Below are positions 6,694 through 9,789 of a DNA stretch of 9,789 bases, one piece after another. The number at the start of each line of letters is the position of its first letter. Position 1 is the stretch's first letter. The translations under genes and the position numbers were made by a program. The notes below the pieces were generated by a model. It worked only from the letters and a program-made list of their open reading frames with translations. It was not told the origin of the DNA and ran no database searches. The stretch comes from Verrucomicrobiota bacterium (lineage in GTDB: Bacteria > Verrucomicrobiota > Verrucomicrobiia > Limisphaerales > J093). Location: assembly GCA_029907285.1 (NCBI GenBank), contig JARYMD010000148.1:1-9789 (forward strand), read 5' to 3'.

Positions 6694-9657
6694 ATGAAGA
6701 AAGACGTGTGGCGGGATGCAGTTGCGGGTTGTGCGGACCCGAAGCGGGCCGAGAAACAACTTGAGCTGCTTCGCCAGGTTGGGGCGGCGTCGGAACTCAC
6801 CAGTGCGAGCCCGGAGGGCGCGGCGGTTGTTACGGCGTTGTTGAGCGGGTCGCAGGCGCTCGGCGAGGCATTGGTTGCGCATCCGGAATGGCTGCCAATG
6901 CTGTTGGATGTGGAGGGTTTGAAGGTGCCAAGGGGTGCGAGGGGACTTCAGCGGAGTGTTGGGAACATTGTGGCGGGAGCGCTGCGCAGGAAAGACTATG
7001 CGGCCGCCCTTGGGCAGGTTCGGACGTTCAAACAACAGGAGATTATGCGCATAGCGGCTCGCGACCTTGCGAGGCTTGGGAGCTTTTCGGAGATCACGAT
7101 GGAATTGTCTGATCTTGCTGACGCATGTCTTGGGCATGTTTACACAATATGCTGGCAGCAGTTGGTGGAGCGATTTGGCCAGCCGTACCATCAGGATGCG
7201 AGCGGGTTATGGCGCCCGACGGCATTTTGCATCATCGGGCTGGGGAAACTGGGCGGGCAGGAGCTGAACTACAGTTCAGACGTTGATGTGATCTTTGTGT
7301 ATGAAGGGGAGGGGAGCGTGTTCCGGCAGAAACCTACGGGGACGGAGAGTTCGGGCCGGGGGATCAACAACCACCAGTTTTTCCGGTATTTGGCGGAGAC
7401 ATTTGTTGGCGAGGTTGGGCGTTTGACGCCGGAAGGGATGTTGTACAGGATTGACTTGCGATTGCGGCCGGAGGGCAGTGCGGGGCCATTGGCGCGGTCA
7501 CTCGAAAGCTACGAAAACTACTATTGGGAGTACGGTCAGCCATGGGAGCGGCTGATGTTGACGAAGGCGCGGCTGATAGCGGGGGATGCGGGGTTGGCCA
7601 ACGATTTCATGGAGATGATCCAGCCATTCAGGTATCCGCGGTCGTTTACCGAGCAGGCGCTTGAAGAGGTTGTGTCCATGAAAGTACGTCTCGAAACCGA
7701 GGTGGTGCGAGCGGGCGAGCTTGACCGGAACGTGAAACTGGGCCGTGGCGGAATCCGGGAGATAGAGTTTCTTGTTCAATCGCAGCAGGTGTTGCGAGCG
7801 GGGGCGCAACCGTTTCTTGCGCATCACCAGACTCTAGGTGCATTGTCAAAACTGGCGCAGTACGGGGTGTTGTCCGAGGACCAGGCTCATGCGTTGAGCG
7901 AGGCTTACGTGTTTCTACGGGAAGTGGAACATCGTCTTCAGATGGAGAACAACCTTCAAACGCACACGATTCCGTCGGAACGCCGCGCGCGTGAGCGGCT
8001 GGCAAGGCTGATGGGGTTTGAAACATTGAAAGATTTTGAGGGTGCGCTGGACAGGCATCGGAGGATTGTCCGCAGTTTTTATGAGCAATTTCTAAAGATT
8101 GAGGGTGAAAAGACCGCATCAGCACTGCCCGAGTTTGATCGTGAGGATGCCGAGTGGAAGAAGCTGTTCACGAACTGTTCATTCCGGGACGCGGAAAAAG
8201 CGTTGCGTCTTGCGCGGGCATTTGTGCATGGGCCGGGCTTTGGTCATGTTCATCCGAGAACAGAGAAGAACGCGCGCCAGATGCTGGTTCGATTGCTTGA
8301 CTTGTGTCCACGGCGCGACCGGCTGGATGCGGACCATGGCAAGCGGTTTCCTGATGGTGAGCCCGGGGCGAAGAGGTTGTCGGACCCCGACAGGGTGCTT
8401 GCGAGGCTTGACACGTTCATAACTGCGTATGGGAGCCGTGCGCTTCTGTTTGAAACGTGGGATGCGAACCCGATGCTGTTTGAGCTGCTGGTGTTGTTGA
8501 TAGACAGGTCTGAGTTTCTTGCCGAGACGGCGATTCGCACACCTGACCTGTTGGACAGTCTCGAGGAGAGCGGCCAACTGCTGCGGTGCAAGACCGCCGA
8601 ACAAACCCTGAGGGAATTGCAGCATGGCCGATCTGATCCGGATCAACGGCTCTGGCTTCGCCGGTATCACCAGACAGAAATAATGCGGATAGGGTTGCGC
8701 GATATTCTTGGTCTTGCCGAGGAAGAGCAATGTTTGTCCGAGCTGTCGGCTTTGGCTGAGGCGTGTCTCGAGTACGCGCTCGAGGTTGTTTGGGAGACTC
8801 ACGGTGGGGGGCCGATGCCGCTGGCGGTGGTTGGGTTGGGCAAACTCGGCGGCGCGGAGATCGATTACGGGTCGGACCTCGATGTGATACTTGTAGCGGA
8901 AGACAAGGCACGCGACATGGCAAAGCTGCAGCGTGTTGCTGCGGCTTTCATTGAGATGGTGTCGGGTCAAACAGAGCTGGGCTCAACCTTCAAGATGGAC
9001 GCCCGCCTGCGGCCGGATGGTGAAAAGGGAATGTTGGTGAACACGCTTCGAGCGTGTGAAGAGTATTACCGTAACCGCGCGCAGCTTTGGGAAATCCAGG
9101 CGCTGTCGAGATGCCGGTTTGTGGCTGGCAATCGTGACTTGGGAGAGAGGTTCGAACGGGCTGTGACTGCAATGTGCGATTTCAGCAAGCCCACAGGCGC
9201 AGCGGTTGCAGCGCGGACGCCGAATTGGAAACAGGAGATCGCACGAATGCGTCTTCGCATCGAAAAAGAACGAACTCCGCACGGCAAAGATCATCTTGCG
9301 ATAAAGACCGGCAGGGGCGGGTTGGTGGACGTGGAGTTTGTTGCGCAGGCGCTTGTGTTGGAACACGGATGGCACGAGCCAAACACGCTGCGGGCGTTGG
9401 AGCGCGCGCGGAATGAAGGCGCGCTGGAGCGGGCGGATGCTGATCTTCTGATACACAACTTCAGGAAACTGCGCCGTGTGGCGTGCATTTTGAGAAGATG
9501 GAGTTACGAGGGTGAGACCGAGTTGCCTGACGATCCGGCGCCGATGTACAGGGTTGCGGTCCGCTGTGGTTTTGTCCGGGCGGAGGATTTTGTTGAAGCG
9601 GTTGCAAGGTACAGGAGGAACATTCGCGCTGTGTACAACAAGGTGTTCGGACTTTGA
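6694..9657 (+). CDS. glnE: Bifunctional glutamine synthetase adenylyltransferase/deadenylyltransferase
   Basis: GlnE switches glutamine synthetase off by adding AMP to a tyrosine and on by removing it, in response to PII protein and glutamine, in the cytoplasm. The 987-residue product (E. coli about 946) has both duplicated nucleotidyltransferase halves. The N-terminal (deadenylylating) half has GLGKLGGQELNYSSDVD (182-198; D196, D198), DLRLRPEG (254-261) and GRGGIREIEF (350-359). The C-terminal (adenylylating) half has GLGKLGGAEIDYGSDLD (714-730; D728, D730), DARLRPDG (769-776) and GRGGLVDVEF (873-882). The metal-binding Asp pairs of both halves are intact, so both activities are expected. 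The region around AHPEWL also matches the family start. ATG 6694 is preferred; an in-frame ATG at 6619 would add 25 residues encoded partly next to a repeat. There is no strong ribosome binding site and no glnA or glnB in the window, so the gene appears transcribed alone. Confidence 0.96.
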   Translation: MKKDVWRDAVAGCADPKRAEKQLELLRQVGAASELTSASPEGAAVVTALLSGSQALGEALVAHPEWLPMLLDVEGLKVPRGARGLQRSVGNIVAGALRRKDYAAALGQVRTFKQQEIMRIAARDLARLGSFSEITMELSDLADACLGHVYTICWQQLVERFGQPYHQDASGLWRPTAFCIIGLGKLGGQELNYSSDVDVIFVYEGEGSVFRQKPTGTESSGRGINNHQFFRYLAETFVGEVGRLTPEGMLYRIDLRLRPEGSAGPLARSLESYENYYWEYGQPWERLMLTKARLIAGDAGLANDFMEMIQPFRYPRSFTEQALEEVVSMKVRLETEVVRAGELDRNVKLGRGGIREIEFLVQSQQVLRAGAQPFLAHHQTLGALSKLAQYGVLSEDQAHALSEAYVFLREVEHRLQMENNLQTHTIPSERRARERLARLMGFETLKDFEGALDRHRRIVRSFYEQFLKIEGEKTASALPEFDREDAEWKKLFTNCSFRDAEKALRLARAFVHGPGFGHVHPRTEKNARQMLVRLLDLCPRRDRLDADHGKRFPDGEPGAKRLSDPDRVLARLDTFITAYGSRALLFETWDANPMLFELLVLLIDRSEFLAETAIRTPDLLDSLEESGQLLRCKTAEQTLRELQHGRSDPDQRLWLRRYHQTEIMRIGLRDILGLAEEEQCLSELSALAEACLEYALEVVWETHGGGPMPLAVVGLGKLGGAEIDYGSDLDVILVAEDKARDMAKLQRVAAAFIEMVSGQTELGSTFKMDARLRPDGEKGMLVNTLRACEEYYRNRAQLWEIQALSRCRFVAGNRDLGERFERAVTAMCDFSKPTGAAVAARTPNWKQEIARMRLRIEKERTPHGKDHLAIKTGRGGLVDVEFVAQALVLEHGWHEPNTLRALERARNEGALERADADLLIHNFRKLRRVACILRRWSYEGETELPDDPAPMYRVAVRCGFVRAEDFVEAVARYRRNIRAVYNKVFGL

Positions 9658-9719
9658 CGGGTCAGTTGGACGTGGCTTATTTGATTATATTGGAGAATTG
9701 TTCATATTCGCGAAGATTT

Positions 9720-9789
9720 TCAGGCTGCGGGTTTGGTCAATTCTTCCGTGTCAGTTTCCGTCGCCGTCGATAAGACGGTCACTGGGGAC
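9720..9789 (-). CDS. Possible C-terminal end of a convergent gene (partial)
   Basis: On the minus strand one frame is open from the window edge through 22 codons and ends with TGA at 9720-9722, reading ...TETDTEELTKPAA. The polar, Thr/Glu-rich ending is plausible for a protein tail and would leave a 62-bp gap to the convergent glnE stop. A competing plus-strand frame is also open to the edge but lacks a standard start codon, and another minus-strand frame also stays open for 12 codons. The evidence is thin. Confidence 0.22.
   Translation of the reverse strand, partial: SPVTVLSTATETDTEELTKPAA

Noticed and set aside
9691..9715. GAAT/ATTC pairing after glnE as a terminator
   Set aside because: Only four AT-rich pairs and no T-run; too weak to call.

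Overview
The window looks like a chromosomal piece of a moderately GC-rich member of the Verrucomicrobiota, probably Pedosphaera/Limisphaera-like. The taxon is inferred from three things: a C-terminal tail domain on the first protein that is common on exported verrucomicrobial proteins, intergenic DNA crowded with short palindromic and tandem repeats, and genes lacking a clear Shine-Dalgarno sequence. No tRNA, rRNA, CRISPR array, insertion sequence or phage gene is visible.

Layout: (1) Bases 1-344 hold no convincing gene. (2) Bases 345-2912 (+) encode an 855-residue exported protein. I read it as two consecutive seven-repeat beta-propellers (14 'W..DG..W' type blades), a beta-rich linker and a verrucomicrobial C-terminal tail. 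(3) Bases 2913-3432 lie between convergent genes and carry a GC hairpin and a 21-bp imperfect inverted repeat. (4) Bases 3433-6300 (-) encode a 955-residue exported protein laid out like a clan-D (GH27/GH36-type) glycoside hydrolase, with candidate catalytic aspartates but no family I can name. (5) Bases 6301-6693 separate two divergent genes and hold an inverted repeat near the hydrolase gene, a five-copy heptamer array, and a REP-like paired hairpin in front of glnE. (6) Bases 6694-9657 (+) encode a full-length, apparently active GlnE, the bifunctional enzyme that adenylylates and deadenylylates glutamine synthetase. (7) The last 132 bases hold no complete gene; a convergent minus-strand gene may end at 9720.

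The genes do not form an operon. The orientation is +, -, +, and the functions are unrelated: an exported beta-propeller protein, a secreted polysaccharide or glycoside degrading enzyme, and nitrogen regulation in the cytoplasm. I see no clear new multi-gene system. The most interesting items are the unassigned glycoside hydrolase, the double propeller and the repeat families around glnE.
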